A stretch of DNA of 64,000 nt, from contig NZ_JAJBZH010000009.1 in NCBI RefSeq assembly GCF_020551945.1, positions 22,796 to 86,795 of the forward strand, written 5' to 3'. The notes under the pieces were generated by a model. It was not told where the DNA came from. It saw only the letters and a program-made list of their open reading frames with translations, and ran no database searches. Both the position numbers and the translations under genes were made by a program. This document shows, one piece after another, positions 57,589 through 64,000 of the stretch (positions are counted from its first letter, which is position 1; every line of letters starts with the position of its first letter). The stretch comes from Cellulosimicrobium marinum. GTDB taxonomy: Bacteria; Actinomycetota; Actinomycetes; Actinomycetales; Cellulomonadaceae.

Positions 57589-59322
57589 CTATCGTCCCAC
57601 GACCGACGACTCGAGCAGTTCGTGCGCGTGCCGCAGCGCGGCGTCGGAGTCCTCCTGGCCGGACAGCATCCGGGCGAGCTCGCGCACGCGCGCGTCGCCC
57701 GTCACCTCCTGGACACCCGTCACGACGACCGGGGCGTCGTCCTCGGACGCGCCCGGCGTCGACTTCGTCACCACGAGCTGCACGTCGGCGAACGCCGCGA
57801 CCTGGGCGAGGTGGGTGACGACCACCACCTGGGTGCGGCGCGCGAGCGCACCGAGACGCCGCCCGACCTCGACGGCGGCCCGCCCGCCCACGCCGGCGTC
57901 GACCTCGTCGAACACGAACGTCGGCAGGGCCGGACCGTCGGCGCCGGCAGCCGACGTGGCGAGTGCCACCTCGATCGCCAGCATCACCCGGGACAGCTCG
58001 CCGCCGGACGCCCTCTTGCCGAGCGGCCGCGGCGGAGCCCCCGGGTGCGCCACGAGGGAGAAGGTCACCGTGTCCGCACCCCACGGTCCCGGCTCGTCCG
58101 CCGGTGCGACGTCGACCACCAGGCTGGACCCGCCCATCGCGAGACCTCGCAGCTCCTCGGTCACCGCGCCCGCGAGCTCGGCACCCGCCCGCTCGCGCGA
58201 CGCGGTCATCGCCTCCCCGACCCGGACCAGCTCCTCGTCCAGCTCGTCGCGCCGTGCGGTCGCCGCGCGCAGACGCTCCCCGCCGTCGTCGAGGTCGAGC
58301 AGGCGCAGCCCGGCGTCGCTCGCCCACGCCAGCACGTCGTCCACCGTCTCGCCGTAGCTCCGCGTCAGGGTGCCCAGCTCCGCGAGCCGGGCGTGCGCGG
58401 TCTCGAGCCCGGCCGGGTCGGCCGCCAGGTCCTCCACGTAGCCCGAGACCTCCGTCGCGACGTCCGCGAGGACGTACGACACCTCCGCGAGCCGCTCCAC
58501 GAGCGGCGCGAGAGCCGGGTCGCTCGCCGCCGCCGTCTCCAGCGCACGCCGGGCGCGCTCGACCGCCGTCACGGCGTTCGCCTGCGGCTCCGCGTCGTCG
58601 TCGCCCGCGACCGCGTCGTGCGCGACCTGGGCCGCGACCCGCAGCTCCTCGACGTTCCCCAGCCGCGCGACGAGCGCCGCGAGCTCCGCGTCCTCCCCGG
58701 GGCGCGGGTCGATCCGCTCCACCTCCGCGAGGCCGAGCCGCAGGAGCTCCGCCTCGCGGGCCCGCTCCCCCGCCCGCGCGGTGAGGTCGTCGATCTCCGC
58801 CTGCAGCGCGCCCCGCTCCGTCCACGTCGCCCGGTACCGCTCCACCAGGTCGCGGTGCTGCGGCCCCGCGAACGCGTCGAGGGCCTCGCGCTGCTTGCTC
58901 GCCGTGCGCAGACGGAGCTGGTCCGCCTGGCCGTGGACGGTGACCAGCTCGTCCGCGAGCTCCGCGAGGACGCCCTGCGGGACGCTGCGCCCGCCCAGGT
59001 GGGCCCGCGACCGTCCCTCCGCCGCGACGCTGCGCAGCACCAGCACGGTGCCGTCGTCGTCCACCGCTCCGCCCGCGTCGTCGACCCGGCGTGCCACGGC
59101 AGGACGGTCGGCCACCCGCACCCGTCCCTCCACGACGGCGGTCGCGGCACCCGGCCGCACCGTCGCCGGGTCCGCCTTGCCGCCCATGAGCAGCCCCAGA
59201 CCCGTGAGCACCATCGTCTTGCCGGCGCCGGTCTCCCCCGTGATGACCGTCAGGCCGGACCCGAGCGGCACCCGCGCCGAGCGGATGACACCGAGGTTCT
59301 CGATCGCGATCTCCTCGAGCAC
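57589..59322 (-). CDS. recN: DNA repair protein RecN
   Basis: A 577-residue SMC-like ATPase. It has the N-terminal Walker A GETGAGKTMVLTGL, long coiled-coil arms (about 150-370), the signature KRASGGELSRVMLAIEVAL and Walker B FVFDEVDAGVGG. RecN acts early in double-strand-break repair, holding DNA ends. I start it at GTG 59320-59322 because AGGAGG lies seven bases upstream; the GTG at 59328 would be too close. The nadK stop lies between these two codons, so the genes are coupled. The order nadK-recN-steA-steB matches mycobacteria. Confidence 0.95.
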   Translation of the reverse strand: MLEEIAIENLGVIRSARVPLGSGLTVITGETGAGKTMVLTGLGLLMGGKADPATVRPGAATAVVEGRVRVADRPAVARRVDDAGGAVDDDGTVLVLRSVAAEGRSRAHLGGRSVPQGVLAELADELVTVHGQADQLRLRTASKQREALDAFAGPQHRDLVERYRATWTERGALQAEIDDLTARAGERAREAELLRLGLAEVERIDPRPGEDAELAALVARLGNVEELRVAAQVAHDAVAGDDDAEPQANAVTAVERARRALETAAASDPALAPLVERLAEVSYVLADVATEVSGYVEDLAADPAGLETAHARLAELGTLTRSYGETVDDVLAWASDAGLRLLDLDDGGERLRAATARRDELDEELVRVGEAMTASRERAGAELAGAVTEELRGLAMGGSSLVVDVAPADEPGPWGADTVTFSLVAHPGAPPRPLGKRASGGELSRVMLAIEVALATSAAGADGPALPTFVFDEVDAGVGGRAAVEVGRRLGALARRTQVVVVTHLAQVAAFADVQLVVTKSTPGASEDDAPVVVTGVQEVTGDARVRELARMLSGQEDSDAALRHAHELLESSVVGR

Positions 59323-59324
59323 GC

Positions 59325-60245
59325 TCACCCCTCCTCGTCGACGTCGTGGACCGATCCCGCGGCACGCTCGCGCCACCCCACCACGGGCAGCGAGAACTTC
59401 GAGACCAGGCGGTCCGTGAACGGGGCGCGGCTCAGGCGCGCCAGCCGCAACGGGCTCGCGCCGCGACGCACCTCGACGCGCGACCCGTTCGGCAGGTCGA
59501 TCCTGCGCCGTCCGTCGCACGTGAGCACCCCGGGGGACGCCGAGCGCGCGAGCACGTCGATCGTCACCGTGGACCCCGGGCCCACGACGAGAGGTCGCGC
59601 GAAGAGCGCGTGCGCGGCCAGGGGCACCACGAGCACGGCGTCCACCTCGGGCCACATCACCGGACCGCCGGCGCTGAACGCGTGCGCGGTGGACCCGGTC
59701 GACGTGGCGGTCACCACGCCGTCGCACCCGAACGACGACAGCGGCCGCCCGTCCACGCCGATGGCCACCTCGATCATGCGCTCGCGCTGCGCCTTCTCCA
59801 CCGTCGCCTCGTTGAGCGCCCACCCGACCACCGGTTCCGGCTCGCCCGGCAGGTGCACGCGCACGTCGACCACCGTGCGCTCCTCGACCGTGTAGTCGCG
59901 TGCCGCGAGGCGCGCCACCGCCGCGTGCAGGTCCTCGCGCTCGCTCTCCGCGAGGAACCCGACGTGCCCGAGGTTCACCCCGAGGAGGGGGACGTCCGTC
60001 CCGTGCGTCAGCTCGGCGGCACGCAGGATCGTCCCGTCGCCACCGAGCACGACGACGACCTCCGACTCCGCGACCCCCTCGCGCGCACGCGTACGAGCCA
60101 TGTGGTCGCCGAACGTCTCGGCGAGGTCGTCGTCGTGCAGCGTGACGGCGAAGCCGGCTCCCTCGAGCTCCCTCACCGCCTCACGCAGCGCGACGACCGC
60201 CTCCTGGCGGCCGCCGTGGGTGACGATCAGCACACGACGCGTCAC
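59325..60245 (-). CDS. nadK: NAD kinase
   Basis: A 306-residue enzyme that phosphorylates NAD to NADP. The GGDGT motif is in VVLGGDGTILRAAE. The NAD-site residues NLGHVGFLAES, the TGSTAHAFSAGGPVM loop and the C-terminal TCDGRRRIDLPNG are all present. GTG 60243-60245 overlaps the tlyA stop (GTGA) and is preceded by AAGGAG. The tight coupling tlyA-nadK-recN is standard in actinobacteria. Nothing unusual is seen. Confidence 0.96.
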   Translation of the reverse strand: MTRRVLIVTHGGRQEAVVALREAVRELEGAGFAVTLHDDDLAETFGDHMARTRAREGVAESEVVVVLGGDGTILRAAELTHGTDVPLLGVNLGHVGFLAESEREDLHAAVARLAARDYTVEERTVVDVRVHLPGEPEPVVGWALNEATVEKAQRERMIEVAIGVDGRPLSSFGCDGVVTATSTGSTAHAFSAGGPVMWPEVDAVLVVPLAAHALFARPLVVGPGSTVTIDVLARSASPGVLTCDGRRRIDLPNGSRVEVRRGASPLRLARLSRAPFTDRLVSKFSLPVVGWRERAAGSVHDVDEEG

Positions 60246-61231
60246 GGTGCTCCTTCCGGGTGACGGGCGGACGGTACGTCGGCAGACATGCCGACGACCA
60301 CGACGGGGGGCGTCCCTGCCTCCGGGCCGGGCGTCCACGCGACGGCGCGTCGCGCCGCGTCCTCGAGACGGCCCGGTACCGGACGCTCGAGAGCCGCAGA
60401 GCCCGGACGAGGGCCGTCCGCACGGAACCACCACATGTACTCGCGGTTGCCGCTCGGCCCCGGCAGCGGGCTCGGCACCAGCGCGACCGGCCGCAGCCCG
60501 AGCGAGGCGGCCCGCCGCGCGACGTCGACCACCACCTCGACGTGCAGCGCCGGGTCCCGCACCACGCCACCGCTGCCCAGTCGTTCGCGCCCCACCTCGA
60601 ACTGCGGCTTGACGAGCAGGAGCGCGTCGGCACCCGGCGCGGCCACGGCCGCGACCACGGGCAGCACGTGCGCCAGCGAGATGAACGACAGGTCGCCCAC
60701 GACCAGCCCGGGCGGCGTGCCCACGTCCTCGGGTACGAGGTCCCGGACGTTCAGCCCCTCGCGCACCGTGACGCGCGGGTCGTCCCGGAGCGCGGGGAGC
60801 AGCTGTCCGTGGCCGACGTCGACCGCCACGACCGAGCGCGCCCCACGCCGCAGCAGGACGTCGGTGAAGCCGCCCGTCGAGGCACCGAGGTCGAGGCAGC
60901 GGGCCCCCTCCACCGCCGACACCCGGACGTCCGGGACGTCCGGACCCCGGCCCGGGGTCGCCGTGACCGCTCCCTGCGTCCCGAGCGCCGCGATGGCGTC
61001 GAGGGCCCCCGCGAGCTTGAACGCCGCGCGCGACGCGTACCCCGGGTCTGCCGGGTCCGCGGCCACCTCGAGCACCGACAGGGGATCGACGGTGAGCGAC
61101 GCCTTGGTCGCCGTCGCTCCGTCACGGGTCACGCGGCCCGCGGCCACGAGCTCGGACGCGTGGCGGCGCGAACGCGCCAGCCCGCGCCGTACCAGCTCGC
61201 CGTCCAGGCGCGCCGAGCCCTCCTGCGGCAC
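60242..61231 (-). CDS. tlyA: TlyA-family rRNA 2'-O-methyltransferase
   Basis: A 329-residue protein. An S4 RNA-binding domain is at about 7-65 (RLDGELVRRGLARSRRHASE), followed by a Rossmann FtsJ-like domain (CLDLGASTGGFTDVLLRRGA, VVGDLSFISLAHVLP). TlyA methylates riboses in 16S and 23S rRNA and makes cells sensitive to capreomycin-type drugs. An insert of about 20 residues between the S4 domain and the SAM motif (TATPGRGPDVPDVRVSAVEG) looks poorly conserved. GTG 61229-61231 begins three bases after the stop of the 65-residue gene. Confidence 0.93.
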   Translation of the reverse strand: MPQEGSARLDGELVRRGLARSRRHASELVAAGRVTRDGATATKASLTVDPLSVLEVAADPADPGYASRAAFKLAGALDAIAALGTQGAVTATPGRGPDVPDVRVSAVEGARCLDLGASTGGFTDVLLRRGARSVVAVDVGHGQLLPALRDDPRVTVREGLNVRDLVPEDVGTPPGLVVGDLSFISLAHVLPVVAAVAAPGADALLLVKPQFEVGRERLGSGGVVRDPALHVEVVVDVARRAASLGLRPVALVPSPLPGPSGNREYMWWFRADGPRPGSAALERPVPGRLEDAARRAVAWTPGPEAGTPPVVVVGMSADVPSARHPEGAP

Positions 61232-61234
61232 CGC

Positions 61235-61432
61235 TCAGTCCTCCGACCGCGCCAGCTCGGCGACGAGCGCGTCGTGCGCGGCCTCCAGGCGTGCGACGTG
61301 CTCGCCGGTCGGGAGCGCGTCGAGGTCGTCGAGCGCGGCGAGGGCCGCCTCGACCGCGTCCGGTGACGGGACAGGGGGCACCGGCCCGGGGACGGACGCG
61401 CCCACGACGGGGCGCGGACTCTCCTCGGCCAT
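61235..61432 (-). CDS. Small hypothetical protein, 65 aa (Rv1693-like position)
   Basis: A short acidic helical protein: a Pro/Val-rich first half, then VEAALAALDDLDALPTGEHV and ARLEAAHDALVAELAR, which could form one long amphipathic helix or coiled coil. ATG 61430-61432 has GGGAGGACGC directly before it. It sits between the HAD and tlyA genes, the place occupied by the small Rv1693 in M. tuberculosis, which I recall as similar in size. Function unknown; the constant position argues that it is real. Confidence 0.7.
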   Translation of the reverse strand: MAEESPRPVVGASVPGPVPPVPSPDAVEAALAALDDLDALPTGEHVARLEAAHDALVAELARSED

Positions 61433-61532
61433 GCGTCCTCCCGTCGCGCGTCGTCCGGTGGCGACCGTCGTCGCCGCCGACAACGCTACCCGTCGCGACC
61501 CACGGACCGCGCCTGCCGCACCGTGCGACGCG

Positions 61533-62555
61533 TCACCGGTCGGCAACCACCAGGTCCGGGACCGAGGCGGGGTCGAGCGGGCCGCCCGCGTCCACCGCCG
61601 ACCACGCCGCCGACGCCGCCGCGCGCACGGTGTCGATCGTCGTCGGGCCGTCCACGTCGAGCCGCAGCACCCCGTCGTCCACGCGCGCCGCGCTCGCGCC
61701 GCACGAGAACCAGCCGTCGCCCGACTCCGACGGCACCGGGTGCGCCTCGAGGAGCGCCCGCAGGTCGGCCCCGACGAAGTGCGGGCGCAGCCCGGGCTCC
61801 GCGAGCACCGCGTCGCGCGCCGAGCTCACGCCCGTCAGCACGTGCAACCCCGGGAAGTCGCCGGCCCGCGCACCCGCGAGGTCGGTGTCCAGCCGGTCGC
61901 CCACGACCAGCGGTGCCGCGGCCCCGGCCCGCTCCACGGCGAGGCGGTACATCGTCGGAGCGGGCTTGCCCGCGCTGTCGGGCTCGACACCCGTCGCGGC
62001 ACGGACCGCCGCCACCAGGGACCCGTTCCCCGGGGCGAAACCGCGGGCGGTCGGCAGGGAGAGGTCGACGTTGCTCGCCACGTGCCACGCCCCGCGCTGG
62101 ACCGCGTACGCCGCCTCGGCCAGCTGGGACCAGCCCAGCTCGGGAGCGAAGCCCTGCGCGACGGCGGCGGGGTCGTCGTCCGCGGACCCGACCACCTCGA
62201 ACCCGGCCTCGCGGACCGCGGTCACCAGGCCCGCACCACCCACGACGAGCACCCGGGCGCCCGGCTCCAGACGTGTCCGCAGCAGCGCCGCCGCCGCCTG
62301 CGCGGCCGTCATCACCTCGTCGGCCGACGTCGGGATGTCAAGTCCCGTGAGCTGGTCCGCCACCGAGCCGGGCTCGCGCGAGGCGTTGTTCGTCACGAAC
62401 ACCAGGCGCAGGCCCGAGGCGCGCGCCGCGGCGAGGCTGGGCGCCGCGTGCGGGATCGCCTCGTGCCCCCGGTAGGCCACGCCGTCCAGGTCGACGAGCG
62501 CCAGGTCGTACCGCTCCGCCAGCGGCTCCTCGCAGGCGATGAGACCGCGGCTCAT
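61533..62555 (-). CDS. HAD-IIA family sugar-phosphate phosphatase (NagD-like)
   Basis: A 340-residue phosphatase. Motif I is DLDGVAYRG (residues 22-30) with the nucleophilic Asp, motif II VFVTNNASRE, and motif IV VVGDRLDTDLAGARAG. The cap inserted between motifs II and III puts it in class IIA, whose members dephosphorylate glycerol phosphate, nucleotides or 2-phosphoglycolate. In M. tuberculosis the gene in this place (Rv1692) is reported as a glycerol-phosphate phosphatase, from memory. An extra C-terminal region of about 80 residues is poorly conserved. ATG 62553-62555 overlaps the TPR gene stop (ATGA). Confidence 0.88.
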   Translation of the reverse strand: MSRGLIACEEPLAERYDLALVDLDGVAYRGHEAIPHAAPSLAAARASGLRLVFVTNNASREPGSVADQLTGLDIPTSADEVMTAAQAAAALLRTRLEPGARVLVVGGAGLVTAVREAGFEVVGSADDDPAAVAQGFAPELGWSQLAEAAYAVQRGAWHVASNVDLSLPTARGFAPGNGSLVAAVRAATGVEPDSAGKPAPTMYRLAVERAGAAAPLVVGDRLDTDLAGARAGDFPGLHVLTGVSSARDAVLAEPGLRPHFVGADLRALLEAHPVPSESGDGWFSCGASAARVDDGVLRLDVDGPTTIDTVRAAASAAWSAVDAGGPLDPASVPDLVVADR

Positions 62556-63745
62556 GCCCGCCCCTCCTCGGCCTCGGCGCCGCCGTCCGGCCCGCCGCGG
62601 TCCGTCGCGTCGTCGACCGGGACGGGCGCAACCGCCTGTGCGGGTGTCCCCGGCTCACCGGTGTCCACGTCCTCGGGCATCGCATCGAGCTCGTCGAGGT
62701 CGTACACCACCACGTCATCACCCGGGTCGCCGAGGGCGGCGCCGAGCAGGGACGCGTCGAGCGTCGCGAGGAGTGCCGCGGCCTCCTCGGTCCGGCCCGA
62801 CACCTCGAGCACGGCGGCGCGCGCCTGGACCACGCGGGCGCCGAGCTCGCCGCGGGCGCCCGCAGCGGGAACCTGCTCGAGCACCGCGAGCGCGGCGTCG
62901 AGCTCGCCGAGGTCGACCCGCGCGCCGCTGACCACGATCGCGAGCTCCGTCCGCCCGACGTCGTCGAGGGTGCGCGCCTCCTCGGAGGCGGCGAGGGCCA
63001 GGGCACGTTCCGGACGGCCGAGCCCTCGCTCGCAGTCCGCCATGATGGGCAGGTGCTCGGACGACCCGTTGAGCCGGCGCACGGTCCGCAGCTCGCGCAG
63101 CGCCTCCGCGTACCGGCCCGTGCGGTAGGCGGTCAGGCCCGCGGCCTCCCGCACCACGTCGACACGGCCGGCGCGGCGCACCGCAGCCTGCGCGTGCTCG
63201 TACGCGGTCTCCGGGTCGGTGTCCAGCAGACGGCCCGCCATGACGAGGTGCTTGCCGACGACCTCGGCCGTCTCCTTGCTCAGGGTCCGCAGGCGTCCGC
63301 GCGCTGAGCGGTCGAGCAGCGAGATCGTCACGTCCTCGTCGACCGGCGGGCCCGCAGGGTGCCGGGGTGCGGGACGCGAGTCGGCCCGGTCGCGCTCCCG
63401 GCCCGCGCCGGCGCGGGGGGCGTGGCCGCGCCGGTCCCCGCCTGCGCGCGCGGGGCGATCAGGACGCCTGTCCGGGCGGCTCTCGGAACGCCTCTCGGAA
63501 CGGTCCGCGGGACCCGACCGGTACCCACGGGACGAGCGCGCGTCGTCGCGGCCCCCACGTTGTCCGCCCTGTGCCGGGGCGGCCCGGCGCCGACCGTCGG
63601 CGTGGGAGGACCGGTCCGACGACGCCCCTCGCGTGCTGCGGGGTCGACCGTCGTTGCCCCGGCGCTCCTGCCGGCCCGACCCGTCGCCGCGAGAGCTCTC
63701 GCTCTCCGGACGACCGGACTCCGTGCCGTCGCTCGTCTCGTTCAC
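62552..63745 (-). CDS. TPR-repeat protein with long disordered Arg/Ser/Asp-rich N-terminus
   Basis: A 397-residue protein. The first 150 residues are of very low complexity (Arg, Ser, Gly, Asp), with runs such as DRSERRSESRPDRRPDRPAR; these look disordered and RNA-binding-like. After residue 155 a helical-repeat region begins ([58 protein letters not shown]), which fits TPR repeats. It is a likely counterpart of Rv1691. GTG 63743-63745 has AAGGA seven bases upstream. It is the first gene of the tlyA-nadK-recN-ste run. The role is unknown. Confidence 0.75.
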   Translation of the reverse strand: MNETSDGTESGRPESESSRGDGSGRQERRGNDGRPRSTRGASSDRSSHADGRRRAAPAQGGQRGGRDDARSSRGYRSGPADRSERRSESRPDRRPDRPARAGGDRRGHAPRAGAGRERDRADSRPAPRHPAGPPVDEDVTISLLDRSARGRLRTLSKETAEVVGKHLVMAGRLLDTDPETAYEHAQAAVRRAGRVDVVREAAGLTAYRTGRYAEALRELRTVRRLNGSSEHLPIMADCERGLGRPERALALAASEEARTLDDVGRTELAIVVSGARVDLGELDAALAVLEQVPAAGARGELGARVVQARAAVLEVSGRTEEAAALLATLDASLLGAALGDPGDDVVVYDLDELDAMPEDVDTGEPGTPAQAVAPVPVDDATDRGGPDGGAEAEEGRA

Positions 63746-63892
63746 CAGGGTTCCTTCCTGTACCGAAAGTGCGCTGAACATCTTCCCACGGGTGCCTGGA
63801 CACCGGCCCGTCCTGCGGGCGCCACGAGATCGTCGCGGGCGCCACGGCGAGGTCCGACGGCGTCGGCGAGTCGGTGGGGGCATGCGGAAATG

Positions 63893-63926
63893 CCGAAGGC
63901 CCACCCCGTGTGGGGTGGGCCTTCGG
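63893..63926 (-). terminator. rRNA operon terminator
   Basis: CCGAAGGCCCACCCC (63893-63907) pairs perfectly with 63912-63926 around a GTGT loop, with CATTT following on the minus strand. It is about ten bases past the 3' end of the 5S rRNA. Confidence 0.9.
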
Positions 63927-63935
63927 TGAAGGGTT

Positions 63936-64000
63936 GTCCGGCGGCGTCCTACTCTCCCACCCCGTCTCCAGGGCAGTACCATCGGCGCTGAAGGGCTTAG
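63936..64000 (-). rRNA. rrf: 5S ribosomal RNA, 3' part
   Basis: The minus strand reads CTAAGC, then CGCCGATGGTACTGC, then GGGAGAGTAGGACGCCGCCG. These are the conserved middle and 3' parts of actinobacterial 5S rRNA. About 65 bases are present; the rest lies beyond the right edge, with 23S and 16S presumably further right. The 3' end is placed at about 63936, by similarity only. Confidence 0.92.

Overview
This 64 kb window is chromosomal DNA from a very GC-rich actinobacterium (roughly three-quarters G+C, with third codon positions almost always G or C). Several features point to a facultatively anaerobic member of the Cellulomonadaceae or Promicromonosporaceae: pyruvate formate-lyase with its activase, SepH, a SufR-SufBDCSUT operon, the SteA/SteB septum proteins, and DUF3093/DUF3159/DUF3710/DUF4193/DUF5998-type actinobacterial proteins. 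The family-level placement is inference. Almost all of the window is ordinary core genome, densely packed, with many 4-base start/stop overlaps.

Layout. Positions 1-7858 hold the tail of a beta-oxidation multienzyme, a PIG-L deacetylase, an SNF2 helicase translationally coupled to a Doc-type toxin-antitoxin pair, and pflA/pflB. Positions 8211-17144 hold a GCS2-type carboxylate-amine ligase, dxs, guaB1, a CoA pyrophosphatase, a DUF1801 protein and aconitase. Positions 17355-25778 hold an RNA methyltransferase, a KimA-like permease facing two TrkA/RCK proteins, a DUF3159/OB-fold/DUF3710 cluster, dut and DUF3093. Positions 25936-37413 hold DUF4193, an inositol-phosphatase-like protein, a TRIC channel, sepH, tdk, a phosphodiesterase-like protein, DUF5998, a Pat-like acyltransferase and parC. 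Positions 37583-39995 are an accessory patch: a markedly lower-GC orphan protein with an 'AGNRAV' motif, and a four-helix DUF2637 membrane protein ending in a helix-turn-helix. Positions 40195-47269 are the SUF iron-sulfur operon, headed by sufR and divergent from an ABC exporter plus heme A synthase (47472-50222). Positions 50274-63745 are a long leftward operon-like run: TPR protein, HAD phosphatase, a 65-residue protein, tlyA, nadK, recN, steA, steB, a MraY-like protein, a MurJ-like flippase, pyrG and a Nudix enzyme. The right edge holds the 3' part of a 5S rRNA and its terminator, so an rrn operon runs leftward into the window.

Themes. Iron-sulfur supply (SUF) lies in the same window as several iron-sulfur users (aconitase, PflA, the Rieske protein). 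The pyrG-to-TPR run follows the gene order I recall around M. tuberculosis Rv1691-Rv1700, but here two lipid-carrier-type membrane genes sit between steB and pyrG. That makes a candidate septal envelope module, the most interesting system I can argue for. Regulatory DNA includes a CRP/GlxR-type palindrome between pflB and the ligase gene, a perfect 20-bp palindrome in the aconitase promoter, a candidate SufR operator, and many start codons preceded 6-8 nt upstream by a TANNNT-like -10 element, which predicts leaderless mRNAs. No CRISPR array, insertion sequence, prophage or tRNA was seen.
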